Shown: positions 21,501 through 29,002 of the stretch, piece after piece
How the letters are laid out: every line of letters begins with the position of its first letter
How positions within the stretch are numbered: the stretch's first letter is position 1
NCBI GenBank assembly: GCA_031181345.1
Contig: JAPSLC010000004.1
Coordinates: 62,001 to 126,000, forward strand
Length of the DNA: 64,000 nt
Origin: Cupriavidus sp.
GTDB lineage: Bacteria > Pseudomonadota > Gammaproteobacteria > Burkholderiales > Burkholderiaceae
Reading direction: 5' to 3'
The notes under the pieces: model-generated
Told to the model about the DNA's origin: nothing
Seen by the model: only the letters and a program-made list of their open reading frames with translations
Databases searched by the model: none
Translations under genes and position numbers: made by a program

Positions 21501-23583
21501 CGCCGAGCTGCTCGACGGCAACGGCAATCTGCTGCCGCAATACGCGGCGCGAATGAACGCGCGCACGCTGCGCGATCTCGATGCGATCGAGCACGGCATC
21601 GAGAACGGCGCGGACGGGCGCGGCCTGCTGCTGCAGGACGTCGAGTTCGCGTTCTTCGCCGATGGCAGCGTCAAGGTCGCCGACGTGATGTCGGTCGAGC
21701 CCGGCGGGAGCCTCGCCGCGCATGGGCAGGCCGTGGTGACGGTGCTGGCGAGGATGCGCGAGGCCGCGCAGGCCAACGTCGCCCGTATCGTGACGGACCC
21801 CCAGGGCACGGTCCGCTCGGCCACGTTCCGGCATGGCGGCGAGTCGGAGCCCGATGGGGCGGCGTCGCCTGAACCCGGCGAGGCCGGCGAATCGGCCGGT
21901 GCCTCCGACCCGAACAACGCCGCGAACGCAGCGCAGCCCGGCAAATCGGCCAGGCCGGTCCCCGAGCCCGAGGAGACCGCGGCCGCCGAGGCGGCTGCGC
22001 AGTCCGGCGATCCTGCCATCGCAGCCAAGCCGGCACAGTCCACCCGGCCCGATCCCGATGCCGGGCAGCCCCCCGCCGCGCAGGGCGCCAACCAGGCGGG
22101 CAAGCCGACGCCGGCCACCTCGCAGCCATCGCCATCCGCACCGACGCCGCGCCCCTGGAAGCTGCGCGCCACGGTCGCGGCATCCGTCGGCGGGGCCTTC
22201 GCCACCGCGGCGGCGGCCATGCCTGCCATGCCGATTCCCGGTACCGCCGCCTCCGTGGTGGTTGCCGGCTCGTGCTTTATCTATCGCGGCAGCGTGGCGG
22301 CAGGGCGGACAGCCTTCGCCAACCGCGTGATCCGCCGCACCGATCGGCAGACGCCCGCCGATATCGCGTGGCTGAGGAAGGTGCTGACCACTGACCGAGC
22401 CGCGATGTGGGGCATCCATCAAACCAAGCGGGAGGAATTCAAGGGCGCGATCGACAAGCTCGATGCCCACGTCAATGGACATCCGGAGAAGCCTGCACCG
22501 GAAGAGGTCGCCGCCGCCGTGCAGACGCTGAAGCAGGCCGGCGCGGCCCTGTTGACGCCGAACACGGTCGCCGGCCGCGTCAACGACACCCTGCAGATCG
22601 GCACGCTGGCGATCAACAACGCCACCACGGCGACCTGGTTCATGCATCACGGCGTGGATCTGGGCAATGTCGCGACCTACAGCAATACCGCCTTCCTCGC
22701 GGCGAACGGCGTGCTGGCCAGCTTCAATATTGCCAACCGCATCGGCTACCACGCCAAGGTTGCGCTGCCGCCGCTGGGCGCAGCGCATACACGCAAATTC
22801 GTGATGAGCATGTATGCGGCCGGCGCGATTCCGCTGGCGGTGACGGACGTGATGACGTACGGCGGCGTGGCCGGCGGCCTCGGTGCAGCGAGTCTCGCCA
22901 CCTTCGGCGTCGGCGCCTTCCTGCAGTCGCGCGTCGAACGGGGCATCGCGAACCGCGAGTTCAACAAGGCGGCGGCCAGCAAGGGCGGCGACATCCAGCT
23001 CAAGCCGGACCAGTCACTGCTGCCGCACAAATGGGAGTTCTTCGGCCGCGCGATGCCGTATGGCCTGGTGCTGCTGGGCGGCGGCGTGATCGTCAACTTC
23101 GGCATGAAGATCCTGCTGGAGACCCTGGGCAGCGACGAGGACGACCAGCCTGTCAAGCCGACCTCGCCGCCATCGCCGTCCGCGACGCCATCGGTCCCGT
23201 CGACGCAGGATCCGTCGCAGACGCAGCCGCCGCGCTCGGAAACGCCGTCCGAGGCGCCCAAGCCGCCGACCACCGAGCCGCCGCCAACTCCCAGGCCGGA
23301 GCCCGAGCCCCCGCAGCGGCCCCGGCCGCGCAACGGGCGCATGGTCGTGCAGCCTTACCACGCCGGCGTCGATACCTCGACGCTATGGGGCATCGCGGCG
23401 ACCAACCTCGATACGCTGCTGTCCGACGGGCAGAAGCAGCAGGCCGATGCGGAGGCGCTGACTGCGGACCAGCAGGTCGCCGCCTACGCGCTGCGCGAGC
23501 TGATCAACCTGAATCCGCAGTACAACCTCGCGGAGAATCCGGACCATATCGAGCCGGGGTGGGTGCTGGACGTGTCGCGGTAG
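12508..23583 (+). CDS. Giant DUF4781 / D-glutamate cyclase / glutamate racemase / LysM-like fusion protein (3691 aa)
   Basis: Multidomain effector-like protein. Order: Ala/Glu coiled coil with QAN repeats (about 1-95); long helical region; DUF4781-like domain with hydrophobic segments (about 880-1180); first DUF4392-like domain (about 1420-1650); MurI-like glutamate racemase domain (about 1733-1975); second DUF4392 domain (about 2055-2335); two related alpha/beta segments (near 2612-2660 and 2805-2850); several hydrophobic segments (about 3218-3520); Pro-rich linker (about 3550-3610); C-terminal LysM-like module. The racemase keeps DSSNGG (from Asp1748), GCNTA (Cys1816) and CCTHYP (Cys1933), the two catalytic cysteines of MurI. 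The second DUF4392 keeps GDGGNE at 2225-2230; the first has IGADSHTAGM at that place. No signal peptide is visible. MurI interconverts L- and D-Glu and D-glutamate cyclase makes 5-oxo-D-proline; use of these to drain D-Glu is inference. Confidence 0.9.
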   Translation: MLDFKDLMQAREAILAAARAAAEAAARAAAEEARRAQAREAERQRQAQEAEAARRNEQNNQAQQAQQANQAQQANQANQTSQADQKQQPDRAANSQLVVTPALYTPQTNPAGVVQVKGPSGDKPATDPAQQARDKEQDEAKGHTDRWHKDAKGAYDDSETKRNAGTMTDADWQPIEQKYGMVMAGAQNELRVAANHAAATGGDDKAITAAVDAKAQEIRERYNDPVLDQNIGQIKDGFLKAEPTQQARDTQGARFELGLAEDRLDQAEATLEREEKALAEIPMGIRRADPESGQAVSDARAAVQQAQQTRDKAEETYLGTMRVEIDTLAAQLYKKDADTQLGSVRNQPHDRTISMTDRGYDLTQAQNRVDDAQAQLDALKAGDGVKVPDSYRQQAVKELQDRYGSDQGMRMVIETANLQGQIAGELEHLTPETDFERELAQTDPTTLAMAQVQGLTLDPDAKMDPNSATPRDLSQHERNLMEFNPAAYVMYKSLGADYLVPAENAPPSDPTRKAFEAGVNQSGLVMYAFTETQRRAEGGEGISKEDSAAAAAGMQRMLGLMRGSVPVREGYLQDNLSQKLNAGDFVGALKLRQGAANAAQTEQERERYLAVDGSRFGREAFRAQIEASMRKDLEGKTHDDDYKPIVGQQTMYADRVGQYMQQVAPHLTEEDATTLLDTVKGEYSNDWTGRNVAPTGGSYNDWDDFYHGLAAVVDAADAGYQARNPGSEGTGPAATSTASWLANEDNEVFTMVMQNQVGGTQGRIYGGAQDAAAQGHTSLSLAFAKELKDHDRAPSMADYDLTRAMDRGYEKYSGSDKAKEDQERFELDKEEILQGTFDALALRKEELTVKAGDDKALDNAIALAAPNADPKLIKEQLGEDAPDGATIKVIPMYVTGPRMSPYQSAVFEFVGKDGKTLWVDDQGAVYGKGDQSAERDFQENNELHDKGTVYLARDLSLGADGHVQFDDIDAHIVTGGEKFRAWLDIGVAAVGAIGGLGVMVASGGTLTPLVAAAWGGMLGSMGYGLAVTAVDANDMAAHGRSLNPLDNARAFSLWANGFGSVAGMAGLGLGKGASLAMRAGGTLGGNSSTFSQMAARTLAGNANRMAIGSRVFNGAAFGSGAIMTGQQAITFAQHGGEMTLTEKLQNGAMLLMGMTQMMPAGIQIRSAQAVHNAARRVTGRHPGAEAAAQAQALQQAVQGADTAANGRDADLPWRVRPNQDGATQGRHPSETAGPLRAGGDETGQQRGTTGRPAAVPGRDGEADGMPPRVAAEPPADANPGPRTPANATEGSSSRSYTPQKLGTWQSVKLASRMTFDAAVAQGVRLQDGVVNRMMDRAMQQAVTRYLREAGERSRHGEAPPAASRTGTSGRSRRRPEARSDARGDARPNVRSAVFAHGGGRAAVLEAARAEPSIVLQNAISPLDRVAGMDGRAMSLSVPYGAELAARALHDVDTVLIATSPATLHGGADTHGPLGAASLGAYLSALGKEVVFVTDPAHEALLADLLQGELGVADARIETFTATDSTRAAQQAQALLAKYRTQAVVAVEVAGRNRVGEYRLANGERLEGAPRVDQLLVEANAKDLVTVAIGADSHTAGMRSALERAMTSLHVEPTDIDQWSTIGATHPVVGMNTNLAAQAVGFALQRASGADHAMPSTERVGAMIDRMAALHAYDSITLERGATSMRGLDKRSYLGVYELLQAQAKQLPDGLDLAQMLDGMQRRFVPKGVDPEQFGIKVIDDIIEVTVFDSSNGGILAAMNIARHIFSMTGKRVQLVAYGDHAAGTYGGRDRDDLIRRVNDGLHAMHQQQADANALGCNTACITFPEGWAGLSERDFINLIHTTARAMAAHGGRNLALVATPGTVNSHAYRDAVDALGTGQNVLEIGANEWAAAVNALQHQAKEGPELAAIQKLVAKYINADRIPPETETLWLCCTHYPALAKLIRQQLDASGLGHVKLIDPMQYQAKALVDRLIERGVLKQEDLLPEPIPFEEVSAQDMLPLLAVTTGRASEVVRLAQGMTEDPRARAFGVPEFSASTDPGQIRGILDANRMPAAIDAMVTPYTGRNIDRLAIPQGAMRAAAAMADPDTDHIVLLTGFSVAKGMPETDGPPGTVALGAMLRAAGKRVSYIVDSANQPILEAALADMGQPLDSVHVFDQHADSTSPVVRAMLEKLRPKHVSSIELPSRTVDGTKRNMRGVKLDEFTPGIDAFLEAAQEMGIPTSAVGDGGNEAGMGNVAAFVPLAPDGTPIASTVRTDILVTASVSNWGAYAIGAAFLRLLGKAHLMPTENQILSAIEASVNAGAVDGVSRQQVATVDGFSPEVHAAVYRFLRHWAGADAVTGPGAPVPALMGTAMPRRQPRSVLEDLFAHGLRRPFHGADEGGRGDVPVRQVPAIVDRSWSLRDGVPGEDAIGTVIDSVHATGGRLAGVKYVAVRDGDSANAKSKVIGIFDSPQQAAAQLDRQAAVGVKVRLQVVPEAHYRPGRVPAADDAIGTVPLSRRDGSTVPGEIALNRGYEGDIRVALPEGFVEGMPLVRNEAGERIDVLQQLGHFPRARAHLDLAAEAGYVTFDNRATPISVPQVPGYFTVRAEGAYQRVRMDMDGSGRPDYDAAALADRIRSHPDYREGMPVLIYDCFGMDGPLPLAQQLATALNARVHAPDGIWEIRAWDGGGDTLFGGPMRVDASPEAMAESDAPVHSQGGRFYGAMPALPIVGVNEGGRALPESAYAMPRGNAPTPARAGDANHPADWRAAPPRYADALFGASPLKVMAPDDYNVVLGRFDRERGLLDDDGEAVGAHRLALELADAGKGHGTVVLALNGGSQHARRAFAQQVADAMGVDVMLPAAGFKLDALERAAGRAADADAGGPPKPVLKLDQPGVGWQTLHPQPYRHANRGFAVDGVDAVRLVHDDGRQTPVDLASYLGPRLGSGAIKTVFALGNSHAVGLGNDSMIAAFPMSAEREAMAQVEAMGMPTLRIHGGEGDTVLGHPAIVYERYLAGSAELLDGNGNLLPQYAARMNARTLRDLDAIEHGIENGADGRGLLLQDVEFAFFADGSVKVADVMSVEPGGSLAAHGQAVVTVLARMREAAQANVARIVTDPQGTVRSATFRHGGESEPDGAASPEPGEAGESAGASDPNNAANAAQPGKSARPVPEPEETAAAEAAAQSGDPAIAAKPAQSTRPDPDAGQPPAAQGANQAGKPTPATSQPSPSAPTPRPWKLRATVAASVGGAFATAAAAMPAMPIPGTAASVVVAGSCFIYRGSVAAGRTAFANRVIRRTDRQTPADIAWLRKVLTTDRAAMWGIHQTKREEFKGAIDKLDAHVNGHPEKPAPEEVAAAVQTLKQAGAALLTPNTVAGRVNDTLQIGTLAINNATTATWFMHHGVDLGNVATYSNTAFLAANGVLASFNIANRIGYHAKVALPPLGAAHTRKFVMSMYAAGAIPLAVTDVMTYGGVAGGLGAASLATFGVGAFLQSRVERGIANREFNKAAASKGGDIQLKPDQSLLPHKWEFFGRAMPYGLVLLGGGVIVNFGMKILLETLGSDEDDQPVKPTSPPSPSATPSVPSTQDPSQTQPPRSETPSEAPKPPTTEPPPTPRPEPEPPQRPRPRNGRMVVQPYHAGVDTSTLWGIAATNLDTLLSDGQKQQADAEALTADQQVAAYALRELINLNPQYNLAENPDHIEPGWVLDVSR

Positions 23584-23602
23584 GGAGGTGCCGATGCCAC
23601 CC

Positions 23603-23671
23603 GTCGTCCCCGCGTAGGCGGGGACCCAGTGACTTCGATAGACGCTGGATTCCCGCTTTCGCGGGAACGAC
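23603..23671. repeat. REP-like twin-hairpin repeat
   Basis: A 69-bp element bounded by near-perfect inverted ends (GTCGTCCCCGC at 23603-23613; GCGGGAACGAC at 23661-23671). It contains two hairpins: CCCCGC (23608-23613) with GCGGGG (23618-23623), and TTCCCGC (23650-23656) with GCGGGAA (23661-23667). It resembles the dispersed REP/BIME repeats of proteobacteria. It lies between two convergent genes and may also stop transcription from both sides. Confidence 0.8.
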
Positions 23672-23716
23672 ATGCCGCCGTTAGACGCTTTCCAGCACTT
23701 TAGCCGTCCGCCGCGC

Positions 23717-24907
23717 TCAGCCGACGGCGGCCACCACCCGTTCGGCCAACGCGATCAGGCTGCGGTCGCTGCCGGCCGGTCCCAGCAGGGACAGGCCAAG
23801 CGGGGCGCCATCGGCGCGGACCAGCGGCAGGCTGATCTGCGGAAAGCCGGACAGGCCGGCGAGGCACAGCATCTGCACGGCGCGGTTGCGATAGTCTTCC
23901 AGCGTGTCGGCCGCGGCGTCCGTCAGCGGCGCGATATCGGGCATGGTCGGGAGCAGCAGCACGCCATCGTCGCCCAACAACGCGGCAAGGTGGGCGGTGA
24001 AGGCCCGGCGCACCTGCGTGGCCTCGTCGTACTGCCCCGCGGTGACGGCTTTCGAGAAGGCAAAGCGCGCCGCCACATCCGATCCCAGTTGCAGGCCATG
24101 GCGCTCGATCATCTCGCCATCGCTGTGCCAGGCCTCCCAGCCCTGCACATAGCGGAAGGCCCAGTAGAGATCGTCGATCGGACGGTCCGCGGCCGTGACG
24201 GCGTCGGCGTGGCCGAGCGCGTCTTCGATATGCGTCACCACTGACAGCAGCGCATCGCGCGCACCGGGCGTGGTCAGGGCAAACAGGTCTTGCGCCAGCA
24301 GCAGGCGCGGAACATCCGGCAAGGACTCGTCATCTGGGCCCAGCAGGACATCGGCGACCCGGGCGAAGGTGCCGATTTCCCGCGCGAAGAAGCCGCAGGT
24401 ATCCAGGCTCTCGCACAGCGGCAGGCATCCCGCCAGCGAGACGCGGCCATGAGTGGGACGAATCCCGAACAGACCGCAATGGCTGGCGGGCGCGCGTACC
24501 GAGCCGCCGGTGTCGGTGCCCAGCGCAAAGTCGCACAGGCCGTTGGACACTGCCGAGGCGGAGCCGGACGAGGAGCCGCCGCTGATGCGGTCGGGCGCCG
24601 CGCCGTTGACCGGCGCGCCGTAGTGCGCATTCCTGCCGTTCATCGAGAAGGCCAGCTCGTCGGTATGGGTCTTGCCGACAAAGGCCGCACCGGCGTCGAG
24701 CAGGCATTGCACCGCGGGGGCGGTAGACGCCTTGATCCCCGACATCGCCAGCACATGGGGATTGCCGCCGCCGGTGGGATAGCCCGCGACGTCGAACAGG
24801 TCCTTGACGGCGAAGCGCAGCCCTTGCAATGGCCCGCCTGGCGCGTGGGGCACGGCGACTTGGGGGTAGGGCATGAAGGAACGGGACGGATGCGATGCCA
24901 GGCTCAT
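23717..24907 (-). CDS. Amidase-signature hydrolase, AMI1-like
   Basis: Amide-bond hydrolase of the amidase signature family, 396 aa, likely cytoplasmic. The Ser-cisSer-Lys machinery is visible: Lys35 in FAVKDLFD, the GGSSSGSA loop and GTDTGGSVRAPA. The pattern FAVKDLFDVAGYPTGGGNP, DELAFSMNGRNAHYG and SLDTCGFFARE matches my recollection of the plant AMI1 (indole-3-acetamide hydrolase) subgroup more than GatA. Substrate is not determinable. ATG at 24907 has GGAA upstream; a later ATG at 24874 lacks a Shine-Dalgarno. It is the last gene of the ABC transporter operon (72 bp after the ATPase gene), which suggests it hydrolyses an imported amide or short peptide. Confidence 0.9.
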   Translation of the reverse strand: MSLASHPSRSFMPYPQVAVPHAPGGPLQGLRFAVKDLFDVAGYPTGGGNPHVLAMSGIKASTAPAVQCLLDAGAAFVGKTHTDELAFSMNGRNAHYGAPVNGAAPDRISGGSSSGSASAVSNGLCDFALGTDTGGSVRAPASHCGLFGIRPTHGRVSLAGCLPLCESLDTCGFFAREIGTFARVADVLLGPDDESLPDVPRLLLAQDLFALTTPGARDALLSVVTHIEDALGHADAVTAADRPIDDLYWAFRYVQGWEAWHSDGEMIERHGLQLGSDVAARFAFSKAVTAGQYDEATQVRRAFTAHLAALLGDDGVLLLPTMPDIAPLTDAAADTLEDYRNRAVQMLCLAGLSGFPQISLPLVRADGAPLGLSLLGPAGSDRSLIALAERVVAAVG

Positions 24908-24979
24908 GGTTTTCCGTGGGTGGCCGGCCGACCGCCGGGGCCGGACCGATGTGCGATGGGAGGGGCGGCGCCGAAGGCG

Positions 24980-26002
24980 TCAGGCCACGGCCAATGCGGG
25001 TTTGGCAGCAGCGGTCAGCACGCAACTGACGCGATGGCCGTCGCCCAGCGAGACGGACGTCGGCACGCTCTGCAGGCATTCGGGCCGGGCATGGGCACAC
25101 CGTGGCGCAAAGCTGCAGCCGGCCGGCAATGCCGCCAGATCGGGTGGCGATCCCGCAATGGTGCTCAGCCGCTCGCCGCGGGCCATGCCGTGCTGGCGGC
25201 CTTGCAGCAGCGCGATGGTGTAGGGATGGCGCGCATCGCGCAGCAGCGTGCGGATCGGCCCCTCTTCGACGATCCGGCCGCCGTACATCACGGCGACGCG
25301 ATCGGCGATTTCGACGGCGGCGCCGATATCGTGGGTCACGAACACGATCGACAGCCCGAGCGCGCGCTGCAGTTCGCGCAGCAGGATCAGCACCTGAATC
25401 TGGACGGTGGCATCGAGCGCGGTGGTCGGCTCGTCGGCCAACAGGATCTTCGGCCTGGCGGACAACGCCAGCGCGATCATCGCGCGTTGGCGCATGCCGC
25501 CCGACAGCTCGTGCGGATAGGCGGCCAGGCGCCGCTCCGGGCTCGGGATGCGCACCGCCTCCAGCGCCTGCAGCGCCTGCCTGCGCGCTTCGGCTGCCGG
25601 CATACGGGCATGCGTGCGGATGCATTCGATGATCTGCTGGCCGACGGTGTAGACCGGATCGAGCGCGAGCAAGGGTTCCTGGAACACCATGGCGACGGTG
25701 CCGCCGCGGATCCTGGCCAACCCCTTGGCATCGAGCCGCATCAGATCGGTGCCGTCGATGCGGATGTCGCCGGTCATGGTGGTGCGGCGGGGCGGATGCA
25801 GCCGCATCAGCGCGCGCAAGGTCACGCTCTTGCCCGAGCCGGACTCGCCGATCAGCGCGACCGCCTCGCCGGGCGCCACCTGCAGCGAGACGCCGTTGAC
25901 GGCGCGGATGGTCTTGCCGCCTGCGTCAAAGGCGACTTGCAGGTCGCGCACGTCGATCATCGGCGTGGTGTCCGGTGCGGATGTAATTTCAGTCGAAGTC
26001 AT
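24980..26002 (-). CDS. Dipeptide/oligopeptide-type ABC transporter ATP-binding protein (DppD-like)
   Basis: Cytoplasmic ATPase of a nickel/peptide/opine importer, 340 aa. Walker [10 protein letters not shown]-loop [11 protein letters not shown], signature LSGGMRQR, Walker [13 protein letters not shown] and the H-loop VTHD are all present. The C-terminal oligopeptide-transporter extension has the Cys motif [15 protein letters not shown] and a further Cys, a possible metal-cluster site in this family. GAGG six bases before ATG 26002 supports the start. It pairs with the second ATPase gene just upstream, 10 bp away. Confidence 0.93.
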   Translation of the reverse strand: MTSTEITSAPDTTPMIDVRDLQVAFDAGGKTIRAVNGVSLQVAPGEAVALIGESGSGKSVTLRALMRLHPPRRTTMTGDIRIDGTDLMRLDAKGLARIRGGTVAMVFQEPLLALDPVYTVGQQIIECIRTHARMPAAEARRQALQALEAVRIPSPERRLAAYPHELSGGMRQRAMIALALSARPKILLADEPTTALDATVQIQVLILLRELQRALGLSIVFVTHDIGAAVEIADRVAVMYGGRIVEEGPIRTLLRDARHPYTIALLQGRQHGMARGERLSTIAGSPPDLAALPAGCSFAPRCAHARPECLQSVPTSVSLGDGHRVSCVLTAAAKPALAVA

Positions 26003-26012
26003 GCAGGCCTCG

Positions 26013-27107
<1,095 letters not shown>

Positions 27108-27111
27108 TGGC

Positions 27112-27999
27112 TCAGTCCTTGATTTCCATCGCCGAGCGGATGCCGTCGGCGAGCAGGTTGAACGAGATCGAGGTCACGAAAATCATCGCCCCCGGCAGCG
27201 CGGCGACCCAGGGCTGGGTATAGATCGCGGTGCGCAGCGTGTTCAGCATCAAGCCCCATTCGGGCTCGGGCGGCTTGACGCCAAGGCCGAGGAACGACAG
27301 GCCGGAGGCGAGGATCATCGACACCGAGATCAGGCCGGTCGCGTAGACGAAGATCGGTCCCAGCACGTTGTTCAGCACATGCGCCCGCACGATGGTCAGA
27401 GCCGACGCGCCCGATGCCCGCGCCGCGTCGACGAACTCGCGGTTGCGCACCTGGGTGGTGACGCTCTCGGCGACGCGGGCGATCTGCGGCACGAAGACGA
27501 TGGTCAGCGACAGCAGCGCATTGCCGACGCCGGCGCCAAGCGTGCCGGACAGCGCGATGGCGAGCAGCACCGAGGGGAAGGCGTAGAAGATGTCGACCAC
27601 CCGCATGATGGCGGTATTGACCCAGCCGCCGGCATAGCCCGCCACGATGCCCAGCGCGCTCCCCAGCACGAATGCGATCAGTACCGGCGTGATGCCCATG
27701 AACAGCGATAGCCGCGCGCCAAGGATCAGGCGCGACAGCATGTCGCGGCCGAGCTCGTCGGTGCCGAGCGGATAACCGTCGGTGCCCATCGGCTTGAGCC
27801 GCTTCAGGATCGACGACGCATAGGGATCGGCCGGCATCAGCAGCGGCGCGAAGATCGCGACGAGGATCAGCGCGAGCAGGATCAGCGCCGCGCCCATGGC
27901 GAGCTTGTTGCGCAGCAGCCGACGGCCCACCGTGGTCCAGTAGCCCGGAGAGCGCTCCAGCGCGGCCGGCGCGGCGATGTTGTCCAGCGTCATTTCCAT
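27112..27999 (-). CDS. Dipeptide-type ABC transporter permease (DppC-like)
   Basis: Inner-membrane permease of the BPD_transp_1 family, 295 aa. The N-terminal helix (LAMGAALILLALILVAIFAP) is preceded by a cytoplasmic tail and followed by the DppC/OppC signature region (GTDELGRDMLSRLILGARLS). The EAA-type loop that docks on the ATPase reads FVDAARASGASALTIVRAHVLN. Six helices are expected for the family. It sits 19 bp after the DppB-like gene and four bases before the DppF-like gene, in one operon. Confidence 0.93.
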   Translation of the reverse strand: MEMTLDNIAAPAALERSPGYWTTVGRRLLRNKLAMGAALILLALILVAIFAPLLMPADPYASSILKRLKPMGTDGYPLGTDELGRDMLSRLILGARLSLFMGITPVLIAFVLGSALGIVAGYAGGWVNTAIMRVVDIFYAFPSVLLAIALSGTLGAGVGNALLSLTIVFVPQIARVAESVTTQVRNREFVDAARASGASALTIVRAHVLNNVLGPIFVYATGLISVSMILASGLSFLGLGVKPPEPEWGLMLNTLRTAIYTQPWVAALPGAMIFVTSISFNLLADGIRSAMEIKD

Positions 28000-28018
28000 G
28001 GCGTTCCTTGTCGATGGG

Positions 28019-28969
28019 CTAGTTGCGCTGGATGCGAGGATCGAACAGCGTCTGCAGCGCGTCGACTGTCAGGTTCAGCAGCACGAAGAACACCGCCAGC
28101 ACCAGGATGGTCCCTTGCAGCAACGGAAAATCGCGCTGGAAGATCGCCGAGTTCAGCAGCAAGCCGGTGCCCGGCCAGGCGAACACCGTCTCGATCAGGA
28201 TCGAGCCGCCGAGCAGGTAGCCAAGCTGCAGGCCCATCACGGACAGCGCGGTGGGGGCGACGTTCTTGACCACATGACGAAACACCGCCAGGTCGGACAG
28301 GCCGCGCGCCTTCAGTCCGACGATGAACTCGTTGGACAGGATCTCGGCCACCAGCGCGCGGATGGTCCGCGCGACGATGCCCATTGGAATCACCGACATC
28401 GTGATCGCCGGCAGCAGCATGTATTGGACGTGTTCCCAGTTCCAGCTCCAGTCGCCCGAGCCGCCAGGGCCGGCCCCAGTGGCCGGCAACCAGCCCAGCA
28501 TCACCGAGAACAGGATGGCCAGTACCATGCCCAGCCAGTAATGCGGCACGCTGACGCCAAGCACCGACAGCAACGAGGCCGCGCGGTCGATCGCCGAGTC
28601 GCGCAGATAGCCGGCGACGAAGCCGAACAGGCAGCCGAAGGTGAAGCCGATCAGCGTGGCCACCGCGGCAAGCCGCACGGAATTGACGACCGCCGTGGCG
28701 ACCTCCTGCATCACCGGGCGGCTGGTAGCGATCGATGTGCCCAGGTCGCCGTGCAGCGCGCGCGTCAGCCAGTGCACGAATTGCTCGATCAGAGGCTTGT
28801 CGAAGCCGTACAGCGCGGCGAGCTGCTGGCGCATCTCCTCGGAGGCGTCTGGCGGCAGCACCGACACCAGCGGATCGCCCGGCGCGATGTGCACCAGCGA
28901 GAAGCACAGCAGCGCGACCCCCAGCAGGATGGGTAACGCGTACAGCGCGCGGCGAAGCAGATAGGACAT
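28019..28969 (-). CDS. Dipeptide-type ABC transporter permease (DppB-like)
   Basis: Inner-membrane permease, 316 aa. It begins MSYLLRRALYALPILLGVAL, the standard DppB start with the first helix, and continues with FSLVHIAPGDP. The coupling loop is FIVGLKARGLSDLAVFRHVVKN and the C-terminal region has ETVFAWPGTGLLLNSAI, all typical. It follows the binding-protein gene by 33 bp and forms the channel with the DppC-like subunit. Confidence 0.93.
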   Translation of the reverse strand: MSYLLRRALYALPILLGVALLCFSLVHIAPGDPLVSVLPPDASEEMRQQLAALYGFDKPLIEQFVHWLTRALHGDLGTSIATSRPVMQEVATAVVNSVRLAAVATLIGFTFGCLFGFVAGYLRDSAIDRAASLLSVLGVSVPHYWLGMVLAILFSVMLGWLPATGAGPGGSGDWSWNWEHVQYMLLPAITMSVIPMGIVARTIRALVAEILSNEFIVGLKARGLSDLAVFRHVVKNVAPTALSVMGLQLGYLLGGSILIETVFAWPGTGLLLNSAIFQRDFPLLQGTILVLAVFFVLLNLTVDALQTLFDPRIQRN

Positions 28970-29002
28970 GATGGCGGGCCCGGACAGTCGATCGCGTTCG
29001 GA

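Noticed and set aside
12280..22788. Reverse-strand open frame of 3502 codons antisense to the second giant gene
   Set aside because: It is a shadow: high GC at third positions makes the antisense frame stop-free. The translation is His/Arg/Ala-rich with no domain, while the forward frame has LysM, racemase and cyclase motifs and a good Shine-Dalgarno.
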